64,000 nucleotides of DNA, taken from contig JADNRZ010000002.1 of NCBI GenBank assembly GCA_015501605.1, positions 930,001-994,000 of the forward strand. Reading direction: 5' to 3'. A model generated the notes under the pieces. That model was not told the DNA's origin. It made no database searches and saw only the letters and a program-made list of their open reading frames with translations. The position numbers and the translations under genes are program-made. Positions 47,649 through 59,300 of the stretch are shown in pieces. Numbering within the stretch: the first letter of the stretch is position 1; every line of letters starts with the position of its first letter. The stretch is from Panaeolus papilionaceus. Its lineage: Eukaryota > Basidiomycota > Agaricomycetes > Agaricales.

Positions 47649-49505
47649 TTATAATTTCTTTAATCTCAGCTCCTTGTTAAGAATTTGTCTATTTTGATTC
47701 GTAACTTCAGCATTGAATTGCTCCTTCATCGACTTCTTGGTTGATCGTCTTTCTTGTCGCTCTGCTTTGACAGCTGCTTTTCTTGCCTTTTTCTCCTCCT
47801 TGGTTTCGTTTTTTGGTCGCGTTATTGTCTCGCGTCGTACTGAATAGATAAAATAAGTTTAAAGAAGTTTATTTTCAGAAAATAAAACTCACCTTGAGTG
47901 TTTTCAGTGGATGTATCCGAGTCGTCACCATTGGTAGGCGTTGGCTTGAGCTTCGAAGGTTTTGTGCTGACTCCGTTAACGACAGGGAACCCAGTCTTTG
48001 GATCCAATATGATTTTAGGAACAGGCTGCGCGGTGCGAGCACGAATTAGCCTGGGATGATTTTCCACGTTGGTATAAGTAGCTATCTTGGGGTTAGCATG
48101 TAGTCAATTCACAGAAGGAGGTAATTCTCACTCAAAATCGTTTCACAATCCCATCTGTCTTTTTTCTCGTCGTCCGAAGATGGGAAAAGGTCGTCATCGT
48201 TGTCTTCCCGGTCTTCTTCGGAAGCGATACGAACGCGTTCGTCTTGACCCATGGCACGGCGGAAACTGTCGAGCTTTTCGGGTCCAGTTTCTCCATCCAG
48301 CTTGAGCTTCATCTTCCGTCCTAATATTTCGTAATCGTTCAAGAATTCGTTGATCATTGAATCAAAGTCGTCGCGGGACGTAATTAAATCTGGCGCTTCA
48401 TCTTCGTTGTCATCATCATCTGGTATGGATTCATCGTCAAAGCCCTCGTCGTCGTCGTCTTCGTTATATTGTTTGAGGATCATCTGGAAGACGTGTTTAT
48501 GAAATGTGTGAAAGAGTAATAATACTTGGGAAGCATACCTGGTCAAATCTCTCGTCCAATGTTTGCAATGCTTCATTGCGATACATAGACGAGCTGCTCA
48601 TACTGTAACCAGATGCCTCTGAGCTGCCCTTCTTGCGCTTCTTGCCTTTACCACCAATGACCTTCACTTCGGGCAAGTTGGATACCGTATCCCTCCCTTC
48701 CAAGCTACACTCGTCGTTGCTATCGACATCTGCTGTTCGAGACTTTTTGAAGTCAGCAAATCTCTTTTGCCATGTTTCCTCGCTCTCCTCCTCGACACCA
48801 TCTTCGACATCTTCCTGATTATCAGGAATTCCTTCTTCGGCAAATTCAAACTCGACATCTTCATCACTTCCTCGTTCACCATCCGCAACTAGCTCTCCAA
48901 AGAAGTCGTCCTCGAGATCATCGTCGACGAATGCATCATCTTCAAGGGCCTCTAGCACTTGACGAAGATGTGCGTCCATATCGGGTTGGAAGCCTGTTAG
49001 GCTGGAAGGGATAGCCTGCTGGGTTTCGTAATTTCTAGGGAGCTCCTTTTCTGATGCTAAAACACCATCTGGAAGTTCTGAGAGTAGAAGACCGCCTTTC
49101 CGTGCCTTGGATTTGGGCTTCGAAGTTGCAGGTGCCTCGATAAGAACACTATCCACACCATCCTCTTGAACACCGACAGGACGAAGATGTTGCATGTAAT
49201 CATATTCTGTATCATCGAAATAGACACCATATAAAGATGCTTCTCCAACATTTTGTCGATGGTTTGTTGATTCTTCAGCCAAGAGAGTTTCGAGTTCTGA
49301 CCTCAATTTTCCCTAGTAGTAGACATTTAAGATCACTGTAAATTTTGAAATTGAGATAAAATACCTTTTTCGCATTATCCCTCTCAAATGGCTTTAGAAC
49401 ATGTTTACTTGCTTCAGGATCATTTATAAGTGGATCTCTTTGAGACCTGTGTACAAGCTGAAAATGCTTTGCACCAGGCTGTCGAAAAATCGATTTTGGC
49501 GGCAT
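47649..49505 (-). CDS. LTV1: Ribosome biogenesis factor LTV1
   Basis: Assembly and export factor of pre-40S subunits, binding Rps3 and Rps20 near the subunit beak. ATG 49505 gives MPPKSIFRQPGAKHFQLVHR and SQRDPLINDPEASKHVLKP, the diagnostic Ltv1 N-terminus; upstream in-frame codons are not family-like. A YFDDTEYDYMQHLR motif is next, followed by acidic stretches, KKRKKGSSEASGYSMSSSSM, the ALQTLDERFDQ segment, another acidic block (QYNEDDDDEGFDDES) and INEFLNDYEILGRKM. The C-terminal exons contain PKIILDPKTGFPVVNG and a basic helix (RRETITRPKNETKEEKKARK) ending LRLKKL-stop. The Ser-rich motif is where casein kinase I acts on yeast Ltv1; that this holds here is inference. Introns near 49315-49360, 48490-48540, 48080-48130 and 47840-47890. 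Divergent with TAF2 at 175 bp. Confidence 0.93.
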
Positions 49506-49680
49506 TGATGATGGAAGTCCAAAAAGAGGGTGAAGTAGTATTATGTAAGACAATGTTGGGTCTTGCCTAACCACCATCTTGAAGGACTCATTCAACACAG
49601 ACTCGACTCGGAACCTCTACAAATTATACAATTGACTACTAACGAGTAGTTAATTATATTTCTATTACTTTTATTATAAC
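49506..49680. promoter_or_regulatory. Short divergent promoter, LTV1 and TAF2
   Basis: 175 bp between start codons, AT-rich toward TAF2 (tatatttctattacttttattataac). No named factor site seen. Confidence 0.45.
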
Positions 49681-52600
49681 ATGGATCCAAGAATTAGCTT
49701 GCAACGCGAGCATATTCGACGTGGTTTCTCTCTATAAGTCCCACCCTCTGATTCAACATCCGTTCTGCCAGTCTGATACCTTATTTCGTCTCTACTAGTC
49801 ATCAGAAGGTCGTTCTCGAGATAGATTTTTCAGGCTCATTATGGGTTAGTACGCGTTTTTTTTCGAGTTTATATCCTATTCTACGCCAATACTGACGAGG
49901 TCATGTAGGGATATACCGAGATCACCATTATACCCACCAGCAGTGAGCTGAGAACGATACACCTACATTCTCGACAATGTGGTCTGTTTATTACTTATCA
50001 TATTCATCCAATAAACTCATTTTTTCTCTTAGCTATACATCAAGTCACTGTGGGAGGTCATCCAGCAGACTTCACGCATCATGATCCGCTCTCCAGCATT
50101 AACATGGGGGGCCCATCGGAAGCTGCAGATTGTCATAGGCATCCAGAGTTGAAGAGGAAGGTTTACTCGGCATTGCAGGAGTGTGACGAAGGAGAACTTT
50201 CAATTGCCATCCCAGCAGAGGTATCGCTCAAGTCTTCAGGCCACTCCTCTGGCTTCAACTACACAAACGATGGTGCGTCATACGCTTTTCCTGGTCTTTT
50301 TCTTGTTAAAATAACATGGTTGTACCAGTCTCCACTCCGGAACCCCAAACTCCAGGCGGTTTTTCAACGCAGGCCTCCTCCACGGAATTCTCCCCTATCC
50401 TCATCCATATCGCCTACAGCCTTCGTCACCCCATTGATGGACTGGAGTTTGTCATTCCTAGTGATTCATACCCTCTAGTGAGTCATCAATGTCCCTGAAG
50501 GCCTTGCCACTGACAATGCTGCCGCAGCGTGTTCCGCATGCCTACACTACCCCTTCCTCACCAGACGCTGCAAGGTGCTGGGTGCCATGCCTAGATAATC
50601 TATGGGAAAAGTGTACCTGGGAGTTTGAGTTTGTCGTTCCTCGCTTTTTGGAAGAGCGCGAGGTCAATGGAGATGATGATGATTTCAATGACGCCACTCC
50701 TACCCTTGTGGTCTGCAGCGGAGAGTTTGTTGAACAGGTATTAGTATTTGCCACGATTCCGCAACATCAGCCATCTAATCGTTCAACAGATTGCGCATCC
50801 TTACAACTCCAACAAAACGATATTCCTTTTCACTCAAGCTGTGCTCACATCCGCTCAACACATCGCATTTGCTGCAGGGCCATTTCATCTTTTGTCAATA
50901 CCAAGCGATAACAATGTTGAAGAGGCATCTGGGTCATCACAACCTCCTATATCTGTGTTTTGCCTCCCAGGACAGGAACCGTTATTGGCACCCTCCACGT
51001 CCTACCTCAGGGCCGCTATGTCATTTTACACATCAGAGTGTGGTTCATACCCCTTTGGATCGTACAAGGTTGTCTTTGTGGACCAGCTACCTGCTCAGAG
51101 GTTCGACAGTGCGACTCTCAGTCTCATATCTACCGACCTTCTGCACGGAAACGATGCCATCGAGCAAGCTATTGAATCGCGGCATGCCCTTGGTCACGCT
51201 CTAGCATCTCAATGGGTTGGGATCAACATCATCCCGAAGAATTGGTCTGATTTGTGGCTGGTAAATGGACTTTCTCTCCATGTCACGGGTCTCCTCTTGC
51301 GAAAACTTTTTGGCAACAATGACTATCGTTTCCGGTTGAAAAAGGACATGCAACGAGTTGTGGAAATGGACGTTGGACAAATGCCGCCCATATGCCAACC
51401 CCAGGTTCTTGATCCTCCCGATGCGGCCACTTTACCATTTATCAACCTCAAGGCTCCACTTGTTCTTCACATTCTGGACCGTAAACTCGGGAAATCGGGG
51501 ACAGCATTAGGTTTGAGTCGAGTCCTCCCAAAGGTCTTCTTGTCGGCTATAAGTGGCGAACTGCAAAACAATGCTCTGTCGACCCACACTTTCCTTCGCA
51601 TGTGCCGTAAAGTTAGCGGAATCGACCCAAGGAGCTTTGCCGAACAGTGGATTTATGGCAGCGGCTGCCCATCCTTCGGGTTTACGGCATCTTTCAATCG
51701 CAAAAAAATGGCCGTTGAGATCACGATGCGCCAGGAGTCTCCCGCGTCCAATGCGCTAGAGAGCAACGAAGTGAGCAAGCTGCTGCTGAAGCCGGTGCCC
51801 TTTTTCGAAGTACGTCACAAAAATCAATTATGCCTGCTTGCTTCTGACTCGTGTTGCGTTGCTAGGGACAAATGACGATTCGCATCCACGAAGCCGACGG
51901 CACGCCTTATGAGCACGTTTTGGATATTCGAAGCCCCTTCAAGCGGTATGAGGTCCCTTTCAATACCAAGTACAAGCGAGTTAGGCGAAACACCAAGCGC
52001 TACCTAGCAAGGCAAGCGGCTGCTCAGGCAGCGGCTGAAGGCGACGCTGAAGCAGCGGAAGCGATGGGCATGGTCGACATAGGATTTGGGCTCGAGATTT
52101 GGGAACGGGAGCAGGAGCGAGAGAACTGGAAAGTGGCGGATTGGACAGAGGAGGATGAGAGTATTATGAGTGGCGCGACCTATGAATGGATTCGAATGGA
52201 CGCAGATTTCGAATGGATTGCAAACATCAAGTTCGAGCAGCCGGATTTCATGTGGGTTTCTCAGCTGCAGAGGGATCGGGATGTTGTTGCCCAGCTAGAG
52301 GTTAGTAAGATCTGTATCGTTCGTATTCGTCGCTCTTACGTTGTGTTTTATAGGCGGTCCATGCCCTTGCAGAGAAACCCACAGCAATTGTGTCCAGTAC
52401 ATTGACGAAGACGATTTTGGTTTCTAATTATTACTTTCGGATACGATGTGAAGCTGCTATCGCATTGGTCAACGTACGTTGTATTTGATTATTGAACAGA
52501 AAATGTGATCGACTGACGTGTTTATGACCTCAGTGTGCCATACGTAAACTAGAGTTTCTTGGTTTATTCCACCTGTTCAAGCTTTTCTTGCGATACTGTT

Positions 52601-55600
52601 ACGACCCCGAGGATCCCAACCAGGATCTGTTCCAGCATACATATGTCCCCAAACCCAACGATTTTTCAGATATTGCCGAATACTTTGTGCGGAAGGTAAA
52701 CACACGTCGACTTGATGTTTCAGACTTGATAATTGATGCATGGATTTCAGGCTCTGATATCTGCTATTTCTCAAGTCCGCTTCGAGAACGGAAAGACGCC
52801 ATCTATCGTGAGGCAATTCTTCATCGATCAATTGAGGTACAATGACAACACCTCGAATCCAGTGAGCCTACTTTTTGTTTACGACCGTTGGTCAAGCTTA
52901 ACTTGTTGAAAAGTACTCCGATGGTTTCTATATCTGCACCATCATATCTGCTGCAGCATCTGCCAACGTATCAACAGCACCTCCAGAACGGGGCGAATTA
53001 CTCCAATCCGACACGCACCCAGAGCAAAACGCGGAAGATGTTACTCTCGTCAAGCAGACGAGGATAGAAGTCGACCGATACCGAAGTATGGATCGCCTAA
53101 TCCCCTCGCCTCACAATATCGTTACTATTGCGGCTCTTGAGGTAAGCCTGGCTTCATCTGACAAACAAGTCATGTCTATCTTACTTTGCCCCTTTATAGT
53201 TTTACACAGTGCTTGGCGTCGCGAACCTCATCCCAAGTCACCCCAGGACATTCTTCCCCTTCACAAGGTTTGTACAGTGTGTTTTGTTTTAATACTTGAC
53301 TGACAAAACGGTCACAGAGAAGGCAATTACACACAGGTCCGGATTGCGGCCTTTGATGGCCTTTTCCTGACGAAGTGGTATAGCCCTCAAATCATGCGGT
53401 ACATTTTGGCTGTCATGGCCAATGATTCGTCTCGTGTAATCAGACGCCACGTTGCGCGAAACGCCTGTTTCTCGTTGGCTCTCCTGGCGCAGATGGGAGA
53501 AATGAAGACCGGTAGCAAGGAATCTGAGGCTCTTCTCATTGAGGAGGATGGTAATGGTCAGGAGAAGGTCAAGGAGTCAAAGAGGAGTGAGATGGAAGCT
53601 ATGATCAAGGTGTTGCGCAAGGACCGGGAAATTGGAAAGAATGAGGCATTCCGTGAATTCCTCATGCCCATTGCATTGTACGTTTTCCTTCTATACATAT
53701 TATTTCTTTATTTTGTTAATATCGTAACAGGATGCCCGAGATTGATCATGAAGTCAGATGGTGTCTGTTGAAACTTGCTGATCTTCTCATTCGCCCTGTG
53801 GAAGAGACACCGCCTTCAGTCAAGATCCATATTCCAAGCACTCCGGTTGTTGAGGCTGCCCCACCTCTCCCAACAGTCAAGGTTCCAACAACGAAGGTCC
53901 CAGCAAAGGTTCCCAGGCCACCTAAGCCTGCCCCAGTTCTAAGCAAAAGCGCTTCGGTCACACTAAGCGGGCCGACCAAGCTGAAAGTACCAGCGCCAGC
54001 AACACCTGCTACCCCTGTTGCACCATCTCCGAAGGTCGTCAACGCTCCGCAACCCGATGTTACCAAGAAGGCTGTTGTATTTGCCACCCCCGACCTTCCT
54101 GCTAAAGTCGCAAAGCCGAAGAATAACAAGATGGCGCCCCCTCCCCCGCCGCCAAAGGCTGTCTCAAAGCCTGTACATGTCCCCAAAGCGCAGTCGGGAG
54201 GTATGCCTCTCAACGACTTGAAGGCGTCTCGCAATGCTTTGAAGAAGCTCAAGGCAAACAAGCACGCTGTTTTGTTCCTCCAGCCTGTCGATCCAATTCG
54301 CGATCATGCACCGAAGTAAGCACATCTGACCAAGTTACAATTTTTTTTTTTGAGGTTAAATTCTACTTCTAGTTATTTCGACATCATTAAGGAACCAATG
54401 GACCTCAGCACGATGGGCGCCAAACTCGACGAAGGGATGTACAAAGACCGATTTGCATTCCAAGCAGATCTTCGTCTCATGGTTGCCAACGCGAAGTTGT
54501 ATAATATTGCGGGTAGTTTTGTACATAACGAGGCGATAGCATTGGAGACCTTCTTCGAAAAACGTAAGTACAACTGGGTTACTTCATGCAAAAATTATTA
54601 ACCCCGGGGAATAGAATGGTCCATTATCAACAAGACACTCGAAGCAGCAGATCGAGCACATCCTCCGCCCCCTCCACCGCCCCCGGAACCCGTCAAGAAG
54701 GTAGCTCCTCCTCCACCCAAGCCCGTATACCGCGAAATATCCGGCCCGTCAGGGTCTTCAAGGCCACCCTCACCTCCCAAACCACGCCCAAGTGTGACTA
54801 TCGCCCCTCCGGCGCCAAGTGCTTCTCGCGACAAGCCCGCACAGCCTCCCGCACCTTCACGGCCCATGATCAAGCTCAAGGTTGCCTCGCAGCCCTCTCA
54901 GTCCGAACCCTCGCAGCCCTCCCCTGCACCCGCTCCAAAGCCTCCAAAGCGCAAACCCAAGGCCGCAGAGCCACCGCCAACCAATATTATCGAGCCTCCA
55001 CCGCCATATGTCGATGATGGAATCCATGACCTTTATCAGGAGGTGCTAGCTATTGAGCGGGAGCAAAGTGAAAGGCAGCGTTTCCTTTCTCAAGAGAAGT
55101 CCTCGTCTTCATCTGGGAAGCGCAAACAGCTCGACATTGATGATGACGATATACTGGGTATCGAGGCTCCGTCGAAAAAGGAGCGCCCAAATCCTCCAGA
55201 ACAATCATCAGCACCAAAGGCGCATGTACCTCAACCGGCTGTTTCAGTCCCCAAAGTCTCTGTTCCCGTCAAGCCCCCCAAGAAAGAGAAGGCGCTTGAA
55301 CCCCGACCACCGAAGCCTTCTGTACCTCCGCCCCCTGCTGCTCCATCCGTTAAAGGCAAAGAGAAGGAAAAGGCACACTCCGCAACTCCCGTTCCTCCAA
55401 ACAAACCTCGCAAGCCAACTACGGCTACACCTATCAATGAGAAGAAGTGTAAAGAGCTCATCAAAGCTCTCCTACGTGTTCCAGAGTCGGCTATCTTCCA
55501 ATTACCAGTTGACCCAATCCGTGATGGTTGCCCAACGTGAGTTCATGTTACATTATGTCTTAGGATACCTCTGATAATCCGTGTTTCTCGCAGATATTAT

Positions 55601-56263
55601 GAGGAAATCCGACATCCTATGGATTTCAGCACCATTTCGACCAAACTGACCGAGGGCAAATACCCAACAATGGAAGACTTCAAGAAAGACGTCGAGCTTA
55701 TCTTCAGCAATTGTCGACAATTCAACCCTCCCGAGACTTACCCCACTATCTGTGCGGCTGTTGTGGAACGTGTATTCCGTAAGGAATGGCCTAAGGCCAT
55801 GGAACGGAAGCTTTCATGGGCAGAGAAACGAAGTCTCCAGGGAGTCATGAATACCTTGGTCAAGGATCCTCAGTATGTGTCATCATTATTTTCTTATGCA
55901 TTTTTTTCTGATAATTTTTCCAGATCGTTTATTTTTCTCGAACCTGTCGACCCAGTTATGTTGGGCATTCCCACATATTTCGATATCATTCCTCGAAAAG
56001 ATGCACGGGATCTCAAAACCATTCGCAGCAAACTTGACAGCGACAAGTACGACACGGTTGAGGCGTTTGAAGCTGACCTTGATTTGATGATTCACAACGC
56101 GCTGAAATTCAACGGGCCCGATTCTGAAGTGGGAGTTCTCTCATCTTCATTCCACAATCGTATCCGAGAGCAATGTGCTGGCTGGAAATCAGGGACAGTG
56201 AAAAAGCGCAAGGACACCGACCAAGGAACTCCCCAACCCTCCAAGAAAGTGAAGACTGGTTGA
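49681..56263 (+). CDS. TAF2: TFIID subunit TAF2 fused to three C-terminal bromodomains
   Basis: TFIID subunit contacting the initiator. From ATG 49681, the N-terminus reads RGFSL-SHQKVVLEIDFSGSLW-GYTEITIIPTSSELR, assembled over two introns; the first seems to be AT-AC (49734-49795). The inactive M1-aminopeptidase core follows, with the zinc motif degenerated to HALASQWVG, then FEQPDFMWVSQLQRDRDVVA and HEAT-like repeats. After a Pro-rich linker come three bromodomains: about 54270-54560 (FLQPVDPIRDHAPKNYFDII, Asn in NAKLYNIAGS), about 55440-55800 (FQLPVDPIRDGCPTYYEEIR, Asn in NCRQFNPPET) and about 55920-56180 (FLEPVDPVMLGIPTYFDII, Asn in NALKFNGPDS). It ends PSKKVKTG-stop. All splice joins from the TAF2 part to the bromodomains hold one frame, so this is one protein. 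Yeast and human TAF2 lack bromodomains. Confidence 0.9.
49734..49795 (+). other. Candidate AT-AC intron in TAF2
   Basis: The frame from ATG 49681 reads RRGFS then meets a stop at 49735-49737. Removing ataagt...ctctac (62 nt) joins TCTCT to TAGTCATCAG and yields RGFSLSHQKVV, the expected TAF2 N-terminus. No GT donor in the right phase exists in the exon, and no alternative in-frame ATG lies downstream. The donor ataagt fits the rare U2-type AT-AC class rather than U12 (atatcc). Confidence 0.55.
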
Positions 56264-56392
56264 CCTATGCCTTTGACTTGCATATTATATATAATATTGT
56301 ACAATAGACGGCGGACTATTATAATACAGCTAGTACCTCAACCACATTGTTCCCTATGTATTACATTACGCTCGACAAGCCCTCAAGACTCA
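56264..56392. other. Convergent gap, TAF2 and FAB1
   Basis: 129 bp between stop codons, AT-rich, containing tandem tatata sequences near 56280-56300; 3' UTR sequence of both genes must nearly overlap here. Confidence 0.45.
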
Positions 56393-59300
56393 TTACCAAT
56401 CTGGCCATAATTCAGATGAAGCCATTGACTCCTCCTCTAGTGCATCCCGTTGTTTCATCCACCTATCAGGCAACTAGAAGCGGATTAACATCACAGCAAG
56501 TAAATATGTGTTTCAACGACATACCAGAGGGAAATACCGCTCCATTGCCCCCAAGAATCGTTGACGATATTGCTTGGGTGTCACAATGGTTGGTTCTCCT
56601 TTGGCAGCCCCGCCCAAGAATGCAGATTCTTTCACCCAACTCTCAAGTTTTTTATCCCAGGTATATGTTCGGATGTAATCTGAATGATCATGAGATCTGT
56701 CATGATAAAATCCCCGGCAGCAAATCAAATAAACTCACCAACAATACCAACAACAAGCTCGTTCTTCTCTTTGTCAACCTAAAACCGATATTGTAGTCAT
56801 CTGAGGGTCACCGGAACCCATGGAATACTCACTCCGCAAACGAGAGAATAATCCATGACATTAATGTCAGCCAAGAACTTGCTATCGTTATATAACGCTC
56901 CTCTTAGGATTCTCTTTGAATGCTCTCGCACATAAAAAGGCTTTAAATGAGCAGCTGAGATAAGATATGGTTAGTGAAGCATATCGAATTCGAATGAATG
57001 AGCGTCGTACATTCCACGAGATTCTCGTCGAGGAGGACCTCATTTGGACGGCCAGTAGATTGGACATGGCGGTTGCGAGTGGAACCTTTGAGGTCATAAA
57101 TCTGATCAAAGGATTAGTTACAGGTTAAGTTCGCACACTCCGCAAATAACGCACCCGAGCAAATTGTCTGTCGTAAAACAAGTTCTCCATCACGAGAAGG
57201 TTCATCTGAGTAGACTTGGCCTTGCCCTGCACTCGATCTTTCCCAGATCCAGTCCGCTTAAATGTCAGCTTGTAGCATCCAAAGACCTTTGCCAGAAGTG
57301 TTGGGCGCTAATACCCTAATTAGCACGTCGGAGATCAACGAGGGTGCGACATTCTTACATTAGCATTAACCGACGATGACATGTAGTCAAAGTAAGCAGG
57401 TGCAAAAATTTCCATGGTTTCAAGTTCAGGTTTGGAGAGCTCTTTCGCAATGAAGCGATCATCTAAGATGACGATGTTACTAAATTCAGTTGTGGTCGAT
57501 TGATGCCGACGAACCTTGAGTTTTCAAAAAGGCTGACCCCGACTTTCCTCCACTGGCGTTCCATTTGACACACCGAGCTAAAGATTCTACCATGCTTTTC
57601 TCGCAGTCGTACGTCCTTCGTAGAGCATCGAATTGCTCCGGATAAAGAATCGTACAACTGATGATCAAACCGCTACTTTCAAAAGCTACCGTAATGACTT
57701 GCTTTAGATAACACCGTCTCTACAAAGAAAGTAGAGAAAACACTCACTGATTGCCCATGGCAGCTTCGAAGACGGTGATCGCAAATCCTCAGTCGGGTCC
57801 GCCGATTCACTAGAGTCTAGGTTTAGAACACCCCAAGTAGACGCAGTTTCCGCCGTCGATCGGTCATCAGGCATGAAAACTTCGCCTCCCTCTGAGTACT
57901 TGACTTCTCTGGTAATCCTTTTTTCAGCACGGGACTTCGATAGCATGTCGCGATACTGCGGTGAGCTGGAGGAGTCGTTAGAAATAAGGTCATTAAGACG
58001 TTAAAACGGCAAACTTTAATGCCAGAGCGATGATCGAGGTGGGCTCATCCAACCGTACAACCATCGAGGAATCTCTGAAAATGTGCTCTGAGTCGCTGGC
58101 GGCATCCTCACCGTCCAGATTCCTCCGAGAAGGCGGCCAGAAGCCTGACAAGGCCTTAAAAATTGAATTTCGTTCTGTTGCGTTTCCAGGTATTTCGTCA
58201 AGTGGTGGGGACATGAGAACGTCATGAGGGTCTCTCGTGCTTGTGGAGGAAGGTGTTGGTGAACCAGGGTGTTGTGGTGGATCTGCAGGTGGAAGCGTGA
58301 CGTCGATGGCTTCCGAAGGGTTTTCCTGTTCTTTGACTTCGTGCACATCAATTTTGGGGACATCCTTAGGCGGTTGAGGCTCATCAGCAGATACTTCAGG
58401 CTCCTCGGGAGGTTGTGATGGCAGCTCTGGCTTGGGAGCTGAAACTTGTTCTTCATCGTTTCCTTCGTCTTCGTCATCAGCTTCGCTTGAGGACTCGTTC
58501 GCAGCATCTGATTCAAGGGCGTCCTTAACGCTGGACAAGACCTGGATTTCTGCGCGCCCAGATACCACAGGACGCGCTCTTCTACCGCGGATGACAGCGT
58601 ATTTTGGTCTGCTGTTGGCCTCTCTTTCCTTGGCCAATCGATCCCAGTGCTTAGCCATGGACGACACTTTACCCAAGGTCGCTGGAACTGAGCGCTTGAA
58701 TCCTGTCCTTGTCCCTGCGCTGTTAGGAGGCTTCATAGACGTCTTCTCCTTAGACCGGCTAACGACACGGCCCTTCCCATGTCTCAGATGAGGCGGACGA
58801 GGAGACGATGGTCTACTTTCGTGAATATCGTTGTTCGGGAGTGTATTCGACCGCTTTTCAGGAGAGGCTCTCCGAGATGACACTTGTGAATCTAGTGGAC
58901 CTCTGGACCCGTTGATACGAGAAGCATTGTGAGAGACCAAATTTCTTCTTGAGTGAAGCTGATATGGTGCCACATTTGACGCATATCCTTGTTCGAAATC
59001 CGATGTGGAGACTTTGCGGAGAGGCGGACGATGCCGAGTTTTAGTGCGCACAGTCGGTCGGATTGTCACCTGAGTAGGGTACTCTTGTTCGCTCTCTGAG
59101 ACTAGCTGCTGTGGCCCTAAGGCTGATTGAGCGAGGGCTGGGATACCTTGGGCCGGAAGGACGCTCGAATAGCGTTGGACCAGCTCTGCGACTGACAAAT
59201 TTTGGCCAGCTGGACGAGGTAGTCGAGAGGTTGTCTGTCCTCCACGTATCAGTTGGGGCGACTCAGGAAGCTATAATGATGTCAGTCGTACAGAAAATGA

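Noticed and set aside
53746..54261. 171-codon Gly/Ala-rich frame (-)
   Set aside because: Antisense shadow of the Pro/Ala-rich TAF2 linker.
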